This document shows positions 26,691 to 39,240 of a stretch of DNA of 64,000 nt, piece after piece (the stretch's first letter is position 1; each line of letters starts with the position of its first letter). Made by a program: the position numbers and the translations under genes. Under the pieces are notes generated by a model, which searched no databases, was not told the origin of the DNA, and saw only the letters and a program-made list of their open reading frames with translations. The stretch comes from Apis mellifera. Lineage: Eukaryota; Arthropoda; Insecta; Hymenoptera; Apidae. Location: the NCBI RefSeq assembly GCF_003254395.2, contig NC_037651.1, positions 3,038,001 to 3,102,000 of the forward strand, given 5' to 3'.

Positions 26691-27150
26691 TAATTCCAAC
26701 AAGTTTATTTTCCCAACACGCGTGAGAAAAACACGTTGCACACCTTCTCTATTAAATTTTAATCTAATCCTCCGGTTTCCTTAAGTTAACGATACTCTCA
26801 TCCTTATTTCCTCCTTACTTCCTTAATTAACTTCCTCTTACAAATTTTTCTTCCTGCGAAAAAAAAATAAACTCGAAATAACGGCGTAATTGATTTGTCT
26901 GTCATGCTTGTCCTCGAGACTCGTTGTTTCGCAGCCAGTAGTAATAGAGTCGATGTAATCAGACCCGGGCCGTTCGGGTAAAGTGGGCAAGGATTAGTTG
27001 TCCGGTTAGCAGTAATGGACTTTCCATACTCAGCCGTAGCAGCCAAGGAAATTAATGACCGTTTTACGGGGAAGTAGACGTTGAGGAAACCTTGGAAATT
27101 CGGGTATCGTTCAGAAACTTCTTCAGGAGCCTCGGTTATCAATAGTTTCC
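26691..27150. other. Moderate-GC island with homeodomain-like words
   Basis: Around 26935-27060 the words GTAATC, GGATTAG and AGTAATGG occur close together with GC-rich CCCGGGCCGTTCGGG. TAAT and GGATTA are typical homeodomain cores. A 112-codon minus frame (26804-27142) covers the same DNA but matches nothing. An enhancer is as likely as an exon. Confidence 0.3.
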
Positions 27151-28070
27151 AACTTTTTCAGAAACTTTAATTCCTCCTTTCTTCTTCTTCTTCTTTTTTT
27201 TCTCCTTTCTAGAACTACATAATATTTCATCCACTCTAACTCCAACTTTTAATTTTTATTGGTCAGCCCTGACGACGATCAAATTTTCTTTTTTTTTTTT
27301 TTTGCATTAACTTGGCCGCGATAAGATAGAGAAGAGAGAGGATAATGGCGGTCGCTTAACCTTCAGGCTGGCAATAACGCGACTTTTTATTGTGCGTGGC
27401 ATCAATGCTGAGACAAGGTCAATTCGATATAGAATCTCTCGAGACAGAATAACTTATATATACATAATACTTAATAACATAACTTATTTTATTACTGTAT
27501 AATAATTAACGAGCAAATTTCCATAGTTAAGTAAAAATTTCATCTTTTCATTTTTTTCTATCGATATATATCACAATTCTATAAACAAGAATACTCGTAA
27601 GATTAAAAGCTCTTTCTCTCTCTCTCACATTACAAATGTTGAATATTAAAGAATATAAAGAGGCTTGACCCTGCCGAAATTTCGCGCGCGAGGCAGGAGT
27701 ACAAGCTTTACATATGCACGCCAGGCGTATATCTTCTCCGCTCTCACCTCGAAGGCGAGGAAGGTCGGGGTGTTTTGCAACAGGGTGTTTCACGCCGGCA
27801 CAGCGTTAGAGAACTACGTGTATCCCACGGCACCGGGGTGAAATAGTCTCTCGCCGGTGTGATGAAGATAGTTCCGAGGGAGGGAGGGAGGGTGGATGAA
27901 CTCGAGATATGGAGAGAGGAAGAGCGACAGGAGTGATGTAAAGACACGAAACAGGAGGACGGATGGAGGCGTCTGGGGAAAGTGGAATGTGGACGAGACA
28001 ACAGGGATTCGAAAATAGGAGGAAAAAGCGAGGGACGGATAGAAATAGAGAAATAATTTCAAAAGTGAAA
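27151..28070. other. Pyrimidine- and purine-rich DNA
   Basis: TTC runs lie near 27185, a T run at 27290-27303, and purine-rich GAGGGAGGGAGGG near 27880. Frames of 64-85 codons are low-complexity products of these tracts. Confidence 0.45.
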
Positions 28071-28083
28071 TTGGTATTACTGT

Positions 28084-28343
28084 CCGATTATTCTTATTTT
28101 ATACTCCTTGTACGCCAAATGATTGATCTTATACTTGTTATATATGAAAATTATTAATATATTTTTGAAATAACGTGCGATATATTTATATACTTCTTAT
28201 GGATCTCACTCATTCGATTATTTTTATTGCACATAGTCGATAAGAAGGAATAAAGGGTTGTTCTAAATTCTTCTTTGCCCGACTATTGTTATTTTATACT
28301 CCTTGTATGACTTGTGGAACTATTAATATATTTCTGAAATAAC
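28084..28343. repeat. Diverged direct repeat, offset about 195 bp
   Basis: A block starting CCGATTATTCTTATTTTATA at 28084 recurs as CCGACTATTGTTATTTTATA at 28279. Both continue with CTCCTTGTA and, further on, TATTAATATATTT(T/C)TGAAATAAC (28153-28174 and 28321-28343). The second copy lacks about 27 bp in the middle. A further weak relative (AATGATTGATCTATATTACT) lies near 29090. This looks like an old segmental tandem duplication. Confidence 0.6.
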
Positions 28344-28350
28344 CTGTACC

Positions 28351-30270
28351 GACCTACAAGTTAAAAAGTAATGATATTATTTCGATTTAAGAGCTAAAAT
28401 AGATCACTTTTTGAAACAAATCCGTGACCCCTCGTGTTCTTTGCACGACAAAAAGAATCAGAAACATCGGATTTATACACATCTGAGAATGCAATTACCA
28501 GCAGCGTGTGCGATCTTGTGATTTATCTCTTTCGCCTTTCAGTTCCTTCTCGAGGTGAAAAAAGAAACTAACTCTACATCAGCTTATTTCCTGTCTTATC
28601 TTCCCTTCGTCGATTCAAAGTTTTCGCGTATCTGCTAAACGAATGGACGAAAGTCAATTTGATCTCTTTTGCGCGTTCCTCGCTTTTAACCTATCAACTT
28701 TCCGTTTTTTCCCCCCATTGTTCCAATACCACGATGAAAACTCCTTCTGCCAGGTTGATTCTCCATCTCTCTCTCTCTCTCTCATTCCATTGGAACGACA
28801 CGCTTTTTTTTACCATTCCCGTGATCTATAGAATTGATCTTTTTCTCCTGATTTTGAGAGAAGTTGTTAGAATATTTTTCTATATAATGGAATAATCTTT
28901 TATCACAATCTTTGATAATTGATATATATTTTATCGAAAGAATAAGAAATCAAGGAAAAAATTTCTTTCGAAAAAATTCGACCACTGTCTTACCAAGAGC
29001 GGCTTATTCTACTTGTTTGACGGACAAATGCCAATCTATACTACTCGAGCATTTTATTATTACTGGTTTCAACTTCACTTCTCTGTATAAATGATTGATC
29101 TATATTACTTGTACACGCTGAGAAAATATTGATCCATATCTTTCTGATATATCCAAGATATCTGATCCGATCTGCATCATTCTCTCGATAAGTAACTGAT
29201 CTATAGATCCAATTCTTCTAATAAATATATTTATATATTTATACATTTATCTTCTAATTAAATCAGCAACTAAAATTCACAAACCCGTGTTTATCCGAAA
29301 TTCGAGGAACGGCAGATTCCAGTTTCCAGGCCTGTCGAAACTAAAAATCATGGAGTGGTTCCATTTTGCCTATAAATCGTCCTTATCGCCACCTCTCTGG
29401 CAAGACGTGGAGGGTGTACCGAGGGAAAAGGGATGAAAGCAGTTTTATGAATCGTGCTGGTCACCATCGAGTTTATTCTCTCGCTATAGAATAGGAAATG
29501 CACGAGTTATGCGCTTTAATAAATTCCCCGGAAAGAAGACGAACGATAAATCCGGTGACCAATTGTAGAATTCAACGAGCTGTGAAACCTCTCTCTCTCG
29601 AACATGCTTCAACATACCATTTCCATTTTCGCGAGGCTCGATCGTTTGAGAACCAGAAGGTAATCGAAAATCAAAAGCGGAAGCGATGATATTCTAATTT
29701 TAGAATTTTGTAATATTGAAAAAAATGTACGTAGAAAGAATTTTTTTCTTTGGAACGCAGTATATCCGAATTATTTGTTGTTGTTTGTGGTATTTCAAAA
29801 ATCACGATCTATGAGAATCAAGTTTGTCGTTCTTTTAAATCGGTCTCTTTATTTATTTCTGTAATTTATTTATCCTAGTACTGTGGTATTTTTCTAAATG
29901 ATTTTGTTTTACTAGATTGAAAAAAATGGAAAAGAATAAATCTAAATTTAAATATCAGAAAATTGATTTTGAAAAATAAAAATTCTATTTAAATCACGGT
30001 ATAAAAAAAAATATATATTTATATTCTCCAAATAAAATAGTTTATCTTCGAAAACGCATTGTCATTTAAATAAAATTTTGATATTAAAACAAAGTAGTAT
30101 AATGAAATAAAATAAAAACTTTATTTGAATAATTATTCGCACAAAAATAAAAGAAAAACAAAAATAGCAAAATATTAAAAAAATTTATCTTTCAAATAAC
30201 ACCACTTTTCGAACAAAATTATTAATAAAGCGACAAAGTAAAAATAAAAACTATATCCGAATAATTATTT
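28351..30270. other. AT-rich DNA with an island at 29280-29690
   Basis: A CT run lies at about 28766-28783. The island at 29280-29690 is balanced in composition with a 63-codon frame only. No gene or repeat could be supported elsewhere. Confidence 0.5.
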
Positions 30271-30640
30271 ATACGCAAGTTTATTTTTACGAAAACTGGT
30301 TCCGGCCGTAATCAGGTTTTATTCGTGGAACATCAGTGACATTTGAATAACGATGACACGGATTAATCGCGGGATATAATTGGTCGAGGAGAAACTACAT
30401 GTTTCTTGCTTTATTATTTATCGTTTGCCTCGCGGAATGACGATCCTTCCTCGCTCTGGAACGGTTTTAAATACCGTGTACTCGATTTTGTACCATGTGG
30501 CCATGGTCGTCCTGTCGAGAACGTGAAACTTTAATAACCCGTTGTTCATATTTGGCACGAAAGATGGCGAATCAGGCAAAGATGGTTTAAACACGGGATT
30601 GTCTCGAAGGAAATATCAGATCTCGGGGATTCTCTGTTCT
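30271..30640. other. Candidate conserved non-coding island
   Basis: This block of about 350 bp is free of simple sequence and holds CCGGCCGTAATC, GGATTAATCG and CCATGTGGCCATGG. It has no frame of useful length. Homeodomain-like TAAT words and absence of a frame suggest an enhancer. The inference needs cross-species alignment. Confidence 0.3.
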
Positions 30641-31222
30641 TCTTCTATTATTTAACGATTCTGTTTCAATTTTTTTTCCCTTTTTGTTATTTTTAATATA
30701 ATATTAATTCGAATAATATATGTATTCAAAAGATAAATTAATTTATTTAGTGTTAGATATTTAAATACTTAAAAAAAATTTGAAAAATTATTTTGTCTAA
30801 ATATATTCCTCTTTTTGATTATTTGATTTGAAACGAAATCTATCATATATTATATCTATTATTATTTAAAATAATTAAACCCATTGTTTTCTTTTTATAT
30901 TTTTACACTGACAAAATAATTTGCTTTTATATCAAGAAACGTACACAATCGTTGAATTGAAAAAAGTAATTCTATCAATATTCTTAAGAAAACTTTTCTT
31001 AACTAGAATTTCATGAATAGGGGAGCAATGAAATTATTTTCATTGGTGGGCATCGCGATGTCGGGAATGATAGAGTTACAACTCAAAGAAATTAGAATTT
31101 TGAATTATTCCCCGGACCGTAATAAGGTCGCCATCAGATTTATGGATTCAATTTTAACAACTGGGACCTTTACGTGCTCCACCTTTGGATAGTTTGTATT
31201 AACTTTGTATGAACATATGTAT

Positions 31223-31243
31223 ACACACACACACACACACACA
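31223..31243. repeat. (AC)10 microsatellite
   Basis: About ten AC units follow GTAT. Pure and probably variable in length. Confidence 0.85.
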
Positions 31244-31329
31244 TATTTTTCGATCGTGTTATACGCTGTTAAAATCGTGTTCTCTGTATCGCGACCTTAT
31301 TTTTACCTTTTCCTTGTCCCGGCTAAGCT

Positions 31330-31408
31330 ATCGATGATTTAAACTCTTTCTTCGTTGAAATTTCACTTCGTTGAATTATTATCGATTATCGATACGTTAC
31401 AATCGATT
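31330..31408. promoter_or_regulatory. DRE/CGATA motif cluster
   Basis: ATCGAT words occur at about 31330, 31381, 31388 and 31402. One of them forms the exact DRE core TATCGATA at 31387-31394. DREF and BEAF-32 bind this core in flies and mark housekeeping promoters or domain borders. No promoter is otherwise evident nearby. Confidence 0.35.
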
Positions 31409-33100
31409 ATTTTTCCCCGAATGCTCGGCTATAAAATCCTTTAATTTTTTAACGAAATCATTCGTCATATTAATTCAACCTTAAAGTACATCCTGATTTT
31501 ATGATCGAAGTTTTCGTAATGTTACGTTTTTTATTTTACACTACTCGTCATATATTATAAATTTCAAATATATTTGCAATTGTTAATAATTTTGGAAAAG
31601 ACTTACAAGATCTACGAGCTGATCTTTTTAAATAAATTATCGATAACAATTCTCACTTTATTTTGTACAATATTTTAATATTTGCTCAAATTCAATACTA
31701 CAAAATATTCGAATGTTACGTTGAAAGTGAAAAAAAAAAAAAAAAAAGAGAGACTTTGAATAACCTGTTCTACTTTTCTAAATAAAACTACAACGATCAA
31801 ATGATCACTAGGCCAAGTACTAAAGAAAGTGATGTAAAAAAAAAAAAAAAAAAAATTATCCTTCCAAAGATGCGAATGAACTATGGATCAACTTATCTGC
31901 AAAGTTCTTCGTGTTAAAATAAGTATCCCTTGTTCAACAACCGCTTTGGCCTTCTTCTACAGAAACGAGGGTAATCGTATCTATAAATAAAGGTTCATCT
32001 TAATTAACGACCCTTCTTTACGCGTATTTATCTTGAAGAAGAGGGGTTGGTTGAAAGGGACATCCGCGGGATCAATTTTCATCTATTGTTGTCGAATTCG
32101 AATTTGTTGTTAAATGAAACGAACGAAATTCTCGATTAAACTCTTTCTTTTGTGATGTTCATGAGAATGGAAATGAATTAACTCGCGAGAAGATAAAAAT
32201 TTAATTGTTGTTTCTTGTTGTAGAACCAGCATGCGGTGTTGATATCGTAAATTATTTTTTTTTTTTAATATTCCACTGTACGAGAAAATTTACATTTATT
32301 CGAATAATATATCTTCCGAATTTCTAACTCGTGGAACGTAAATAGTAACTTTTCTTTTTTTAAAGAAAATTAATTTAACCTTTTCTTGATTAATTTAAAT
32401 TGAAAATAGTTGAAATATTTTTATGAAAAATTCCATTAGAAGATTTTTTTTTTTTTTATTTAGCTAAATTGCGATTACATTTCACTGTTGAATTTTATCC
32501 GAAAATATAAAGTTTGCCTTATTATGAAAAGAATCACCGATCGAAATTGCTTGGAAAATATATTCTGTATATTTAGATTATTGCACGTGAAACGGGCCCG
32601 CGTTTCATAAACGCGTAGCATTTGTTATAATATGGTGGTTAAATGTGCCATCAAATAATATTTGCTGCACGCTCCAATTTGGGGGTTAAAATTTATCGAG
32701 CATTGAATAAACGTTTTACGTAAACACTTTGTTAGGAAAATTACTAATAACAAAGTAAAACTATCATCATTATCAATTATCTATATTCTCATCAAGGAAA
32801 TAACATTTGAACATTTGTAAAAATGTTTAAATCCTCAGATTAATTCCATTATCATCTCCTTCAATTCAAAAAAAAAAAAAAAAAATCGAATTTCCAATCC
32901 CATTTTCATTCTATTCTAGTTCCATTACCGAATTGTATTTCATTTAAATTCTTTCGATGAGAAGAGTACACAAAATACAGAAAGGAATTTTTCTTTCTAA
33001 TTTCCAAGAAAATGATCACTGATAAAAACAATAACACAACAATTAAATTTCATATTTCTCGAAAAGAAGGAAGGAAGCATTGCAAGCAGATTAATTAAGG

Positions 33101-33480
33101 TAATCAACCTTTTACATTTTCGTTTCGTAAAATTGCATTTATTGTATACGGTCGGTCGTTAACCATCGAATTGTTCCTCCAGATATATCATTGGTTTTTG
33201 GCGTTAGGAGGATAATGAGATGCAGTCGCGCTTCCGTGCGTGTCGAATCAATATTTTCCAATCGTGGAACAATGGCCGGCCGACGAACAATGATATGCAA
33301 CAAGTACACCTACGCTTGTCCAAAATGCACGCATTTAAATAGCCTGATTAATTAATCGGCCGATTGTCCGCCGTGATTAGTCCAAGTCGAATTGAAATTT
33401 CGAATCGTGCGAGCTTCGTTACGAGATTTTTCACAGGCTTCAATGCTTCCAAAATTTCGTCTCTACGTTTAATCGACCGC
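33101..33480. promoter_or_regulatory. Candidate enhancer with nested palindromes
   Basis: The region lacks simple repeats and holds GGCCGGCC at 33274-33281 and the 12-bp palindrome AATCGGCCGATT at 33354-33365, which directly follows homeodomain-type ATTAATTA. A 78-codon frame starting at 33364 ends in an A run and is not convincing. The combination of ATTA words and palindromes suggests regulatory DNA; this is inference. Confidence 0.3.
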
Positions 33481-35400
33481 TCCTTGCCTCCTCTCCAAAA
33501 AAAAAAAAAAAAAAAAGTTGAATATGCACGTTCAAATTTTTTCTTGAAGAAATTGTTATTGAAGATTGTAATATCGATTGGCTATTTGATTTACGTTTGA
33601 TTCTATTTATTTATAAAAAGGACTCTACGATTTTAGATTATTTATGTTATTGATTCGTTTATTATTCTATGTATTAATTCGTTAGTATAAATTATTAAAA
33701 AAATAAAGTATCCTAAAGTATCCACCGATGAGCTTTTCCTTAGGTTTGTTATAAAAATGAATTTTTATAAATATCATCCTCATTTCGCGGTGTTTATTCG
33801 TCGTTTTATCTTCCGCAATTATTTTAAACATGTTGTCCCACGCAAGCTTGACCTACATATTATGGAATATCATATTGTAGAATTATCTAGAATGAATTGC
33901 TTATCTAGAATGAAAAGTTAAGTTTAAAAGGATATCCTGGGAAATACAAATGAAGTTTAGTTTCAAAAAATTATTTCGAAGTCTCCTCCAAATAAAAATA
34001 TCAATTTATTTTGACTCAATTTATATTTCCTTGAAACAAAAAATACATATATGCGTATGCAAATTAAAATAAAAATATCATTTTATTTTTACGAAATAAC
34101 AAAATATTTTTTTTTTTTCGTTCTAACAAAACAGAACAAAACTTTTCTGTTATCATAAATTTACCACCTCAGAGATTCCAAATAACGTGCAAGTACAAAT
34201 CGTGCCATTTTTATCGTTTTTACCAATTTCAACGCGAATTTATTTGTAATATTTATTGTATTGACTTTTTACAAAAAAAAAAAAAAAACGAACTCTCCAC
34301 TTAAAGCATCCCAGTAATTGGAATCCAATATAATCGTAATAAATACACGTGAAGCACGGGCTATCCTTCCTTCGTGATATTATCAAGAATCGAAACATCC
34401 GAAGAAGAAAAGCAATACAACGAAGCATAACATTCGTAATTGTAGACATTCTTCGTGACGATCATGAGATAGACTTTCGAGCAGATTAAATGGAAAACTG
34501 ATTCTTTGACAAAATATTATTGAAGAGACTTTTTCTTATTGGAAAAATTGTTTTTTAGAAACACATCATTAATGTATTTGTTTTAACGAAGTAATGAAAT
34601 TATCATCACAAGTTTTAAGTTATTAAAATTGTTAAAATTATCTATTTTATCTTTTTCAAAATTTGAATGATTTTCAATGATTCATTTCACTAATTACAAC
34701 ATGTACTGTTTTGATCTATTAATGATGATTTTTATGTGAAAACGAAAAAAAAAAATTCGCATAATTAATCGATTTATAATTATAGTTCTTTTTCGTGAAA
34801 AACTGGATCGAAGAAATATTCGGTTTAAACGTTTTTCTTATTATCGGCGAGCATCGATTAATCTCGAATTGTGAACAAACTGCATTTTGATTCCGACTAA
34901 TTACCTTTTCCCTACAAAATTCAATTTTTTTTTACCATTGGTATTTTATTAACAGCAGTATTAATATGAATATGAATATTTTGAAACGGGATAACTCCCG
35001 TGATTGCACTGATTATCAATTTATTCTCGTATTTTATTACGGTATTTTATTACAATTTTTTACATCATTTAACATTAATCGATGTTAATATATTTTATAT
35101 AAATTTCATCTCTTTAATTTTTATGCAATAAATTTTTACAATTTAAAAAAAAAATTATTCACGAACGAGAGAAATCTTTTCAAATTCCATTGAAAAATTA
35201 AATAATTTATAAATTAATCTTATTACAAATGTGAATACGAGATTTAATTTGTTTTCATAGAACAAATTGTTATAAATTGTCAAGGAAAAATTAGAACATG
35301 CTACATACATTTATAAATAAACTCTTTCATCGAACAATTGTTATGAAATTATATTGTTATTGCTATGAAATTCCTACGAAATTCGATTCAATTTCATACA
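33481..35400. other. AT-rich stretch without genes
   Basis: AT-rich with A runs near 33499 and 34275. TTATCTAGAATGA is directly repeated near 33884 and 33901. No frame above 78 codons. Confidence 0.6.
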
Positions 35401-35952
35401 AAAAAAAAGTCGAAAATTCTCTATCAACCCTTTCGAATCTCCGAACATCGATCTAATAATATTTGCCCCGACAATCCACAATAAAATTCTTGCAAACCGC
35501 TCATATTACACCCATAAACCGTTATACTCAAAAATATCCAATTCTCGTTCCTCTCTTCGACATAAAAAAAAAAAAAAGAAAAAAAAGAAAGATATCGCGT
35601 TTTATCACCGAGCAAAGTCAAACCAATTCATTAGCGAGCACTCTCGAATCGAGTCCAAGGATCCAATCGAATCCAACAGACAAATCCTCGGGGAGGAGAC
35701 GTGATTCTCTCCAAGAGGATTCTCAATTATTCGTAAATGTTGTTCGCCTTTATCGAACGGTCGAATAATTCGTCGATGGGAACGAAATTTCATTCTTCAG
35801 GGGAGGGGAGGGCTCGAAATTTCGTCGACCGCGTTCGAAAACGTAATCGAAGAAAATCAAAAATGTTTCTCCGCCATTTCGCGCGATATTCACCGCTTAT
35901 CCTTCCAGCAAAAATTTTCCTCGCTCATTTTCACAACGTCATTCTCGAGGGG

Positions 35953-35953
35953 A

Positions 35954-35976
<23 letters not shown>
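35953..35976. repeat. A24 homopolymer
   Basis: 24 adenines in a row follow GAGGGG. This may mark the tail of a retrocopy, but no body of one is recognisable on either side. Confidence 0.85.
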
Positions 35977-35987
<11 letters not shown>

Positions 35988-36575
35988 TAACGTAACACCG
36001 CGTCGTAACTATTTTCCTCATTTCCAATTTACCCCCTCCACTTGTTCCAATCCCCCTTCTGCCCTCCATTGCCCTCGTTCCGGAGGAGGACGGTGGAAAT
36101 TTATGGAAAGTGAGAATTTTTCAGAAAATTCTCGGTTACGTAGCGATGGGATCAAGTTCAATGTGCACTTGCAAATTTATATTGAATGAAACGAGATAGT
36201 TTTGTAATTTTTTTTTTCGAACTATATATCTTCGTTTATTATCGCAAATTCCTTTTATCCAGATTTTCCACGAAGAATATCAAGATTAATATTTTCCACA
36301 TATTTCACGTTGGAATTATACCTTCAAATTCTAAGAGTTATAATAGGCAAGAATTTCGAATGAATTTAAAATTTTTTCAATAATTATTTAAACATTTCTA
36401 CTAAAAAAGGAAAGACAAAATTAAATCACACGTTCCATTATTTACAAACAAATACTTTCAAACTAATATCAAACCGATATTAAACATCTTGCTTGCGATA
36501 TACTTAATTCCATCACTACTTACGTATATACAATAGAGAAGAAAAAAAAAAAAGGAGAGAAACGAAAAAAATTTT

Positions 36576-36606
<31 letters not shown>

Positions 36607-36608
36607 CT
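36576..36608. repeat. CT run joined to (TATC)n microsatellite
   Basis: About seven CT units pass into about five TATC units. Confidence 0.85.
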
Positions 36609-37090
36609 CCTTTCCTACTCTCCCTCTTGGTTCACAAAACAGAACTGCTGATGAGGTTTCGATGCTCTCGATGGGACACACGGTCCCGATAATATCGCTT
36701 GTACCCTATATCGAAAAGGATTTCATCGAGGAATTCGCGTCCTCGTAAAAATTTCGCATCCCCCTCGGATATGATCTTCGGGAATGGATCCCTTTTATTG
36801 GTTTAAGCGCCACGAAATTTCACGGGGTATTTCGTATCGAGCCGCTCTCCAACCTCCTCTGCTCAGTTCACTGGCTTCAGGTGCGAGGAAAAAAAAAAAA
36901 AAAGCAGAGTTCGCCGTGAAATTTCGTTTTGCTATGTGGTTTGTTTTTTTTTGTTTCTTTGTTTTATTTTTATCCCCCTCTCCTCCCCCTCCCCCCTTTT
37001 CCGTTGGCGTTACGTATCGAGAATTCGGGTGCTTTTGAAAATTGACGAGTATCGAGTGTGAAGTGTGAATCGATCCGTACATCCGTGCAA

Positions 37091-37605
37091 CTTTCTGGAT
37101 TGAATTAATATTTATACGTAATTATGGTCAATGTTTCTTCTATTGTATTTTTTTTTTATTGGAGTGAAAAATAGTATTGTAAATTATAAAAAGTATTGAA
37201 ATCAAATGAATATATTATAGAATATTTAGTGAGACAATTGTAAATGTTCTTACTCACTGTTTCTTCTTTTTGGATAATTATTTGTAAAAAAAAAAAAAAA
37301 ATTGTAGTATTCTATGGAATATAAATACTTCACTTTAAATATTACAGTAGTTCATGGAATCATAGTATCTATGAAGATGGTGAGAAATAAAATTATTAGA
37401 GTTTTTTGTAAAAAAGAAGATGAATACCAACGAATCATATTCAAAGTCATATTGAGTTGAGGTTAATTTATCGATTTAATATGGAATCTCGTATATTTCG
37501 TAGCAAGATAGAACACCTTACAGACACCTTATGGACCTACGTATACATATTCATGAAAATTTGAACACGTCTGAGAGAATCTGAAAGGATATCTCACGCA
37601 TCAGG
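37091..37605. other. AT-rich stretch without genes
   Basis: AT-rich DNA with an A run at about 37287-37301. No other signal. Confidence 0.6.
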
Positions 37606-37607
37606 TA

Positions 37608-37937
37608 TACAGGGTGTTTCACAAAACTAGGCCATGTAATATATGTTGTATCATATTTTAAAGAATAAAAAGAATAAAAGATTATGTAACGTAGAAACGT
37701 TTGAAATTTATATCAATTATATACTTTTTTTTGGATATTAAATAATATATTTTTTTTTTCAAAAGAGATACGTTCAAAATTGCGTTCCAAAATTATATTA
37801 AAATATCTTTAATTTTAGATTAGATGTTTATTATCATATTATGAAACACATTCAAAATATTTTATTTAAAATTACATTTAATGTGTTTCTCTATTGTTTC
37901 GAAACTTTGGCTTAATTTAATTTAATGGAACACCGTA
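37608..37937. mobile_element. MITE-like element with TACAGGGTGTTTCA-type ends
   Basis: The left end reads TACAGGGTGTTTCAC. The right end, read on the opposite strand, is TACGGTGTTCCAT, so the ends are imperfect terminal inverted repeats of about 12-14 bp. Both are flanked by TA (37606-37607 and 37938-37939), the target duplication typical of Tc1/mariner elements. The 330-bp interior is AT-rich with no frame, as expected for a non-autonomous element. The mismatch between the two ends indicates age. Confidence 0.5.
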
Positions 37938-37939
37938 TA

Positions 37940-39240
37940 TACGTGATACATACTAAATGCATTAAGCTGAGTATTAAAGTTATTGTATAAAATGACATGA
38001 TAAGTCACGCGATTTTCTACTGATCTTAATACTCTTCTAAAAATAAAATCAATTTTGGAAACATTAATTTTAACATATATCGTATGTTTTTTAAAAGATT
38101 ATTAAAGACAGATATATTTTAAAATTGATCAAAATAAGTCTATGACGAAATAAAAGGCATCGCTCTAAACTATCTCCAATGAAAGCTCATTCTTCGTTAA
38201 GTCTCGTTAGATAATGACGTTACATTAATGACATACACGAGAATTAACGGGTGGCAGTATAATATGAGGCATTGATTATGTGGCAAACATGTGACGAAGT
38301 GATTTGCATGAGATACGTACATTTAATAATAGTTTCAATAACAATAATTGCGCGTCAAATTTGCAACGAGAGAGGATATATATTTATTGAATTTCTAAAT
38401 GTTAAATTCTCACATAAAATTTAGTTATACGATCCATTTTGACAAAAAAATGTTAACCTTCTCCCTTTCTATTTTTAAACAATGTATACTATTTATCAAA
38501 AGTTTGGAATTTAATAACATTTAATAAATTTAAAGGAAAATCACAATTCTGCAACTCTTTGAAATATTTCTTCATATAAAATCTATTATTTTAGATTAAA
38601 TGAATAATAAAAAATTCGATAAGATTACTACAGAAAAACTTACAGAAAAACTTTTGGTAGATAGTATATATAACATGAAAATATATTTCTGAATGTAATT
38701 GAAATTTATCAAATTTAATATTTGACAATTATTGATGGAATGAATGAGCTGGGCATTTGTTAAATCATTAAATTTTCAAATGTATTTCAATTCAAAAAGT
38801 AGAAGAATTTCATGAATGAATTTTTTTCGATTCTGGCATTTGTATCTTTAATTTAAATTTGAAAGTTTGAAGTTATTTTATTAAACAAAAACAATTGAAA
38901 TCATATAATCATAAATCATCAAATTGTAGATTAAAAAGTTCAAAGATTTTTTAAAATTTCAATAATTAATAAACAAAAATTGTACTTTCAGAGAAGCACA
39001 CTTTCTTGACAATGAATAACATAAATCAAATTAGTTTATCTACATAAGATTTCAATTCTTTTGCAAAAAAAAAAATATTCTTTTTTATTAAATGTTTTTC
39101 TTAAACATATGCAAAAACATATCCTCTATTCCTTTTACTTCCTTATACTTGCTCTTGGCCCAGCTAATAAATCCTCATCAAAAAGATATATAAAAAATTC
39201 ACAGTCTACGTATATCCAATATTTGCTCAAATTAAAAGGT
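37940..39240. other. AT-rich DNA with a candidate regulatory patch
   Basis: At 38150-38350 there is a repeat-free patch holding the exact POU octamer ATTTGCAT at 38302-38309 next to TTAATAATAG. The rest is AT-rich without signals. Confidence 0.4.

Larger units (their letters stand above)
30641..33100. other. AT-rich DNA with small islands
   Basis: An (AC)n run lies at 31223-31243, A runs at 31729-31746 and about 31838-31856, and a perfect 7-bp hairpin at 32599-32615. Moderate-GC patches lie at 31020-31440 and 32580-32720. No open frame of note. Confidence 0.5.
35401..37090. other. GC-richer region with homopolymers and microsatellite
   Basis: Islands at 35600-36180 and 36620-37080 are separated by AT-rich DNA. 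A 150-codon plus frame (35737-36189) includes a 24-base A run translated as lysines, and a 101-codon frame lies at 35463-35768. Neither matches a family. A CT/TATC microsatellite lies at 36576-36608. Confidence 0.45.

Noticed and set aside
35737..36189. 150-codon plus-strand frame
   Set aside because: It crosses a 24-base A run as polylysine and matches no family. Homopolymers of this kind vary in length and would break a frame.
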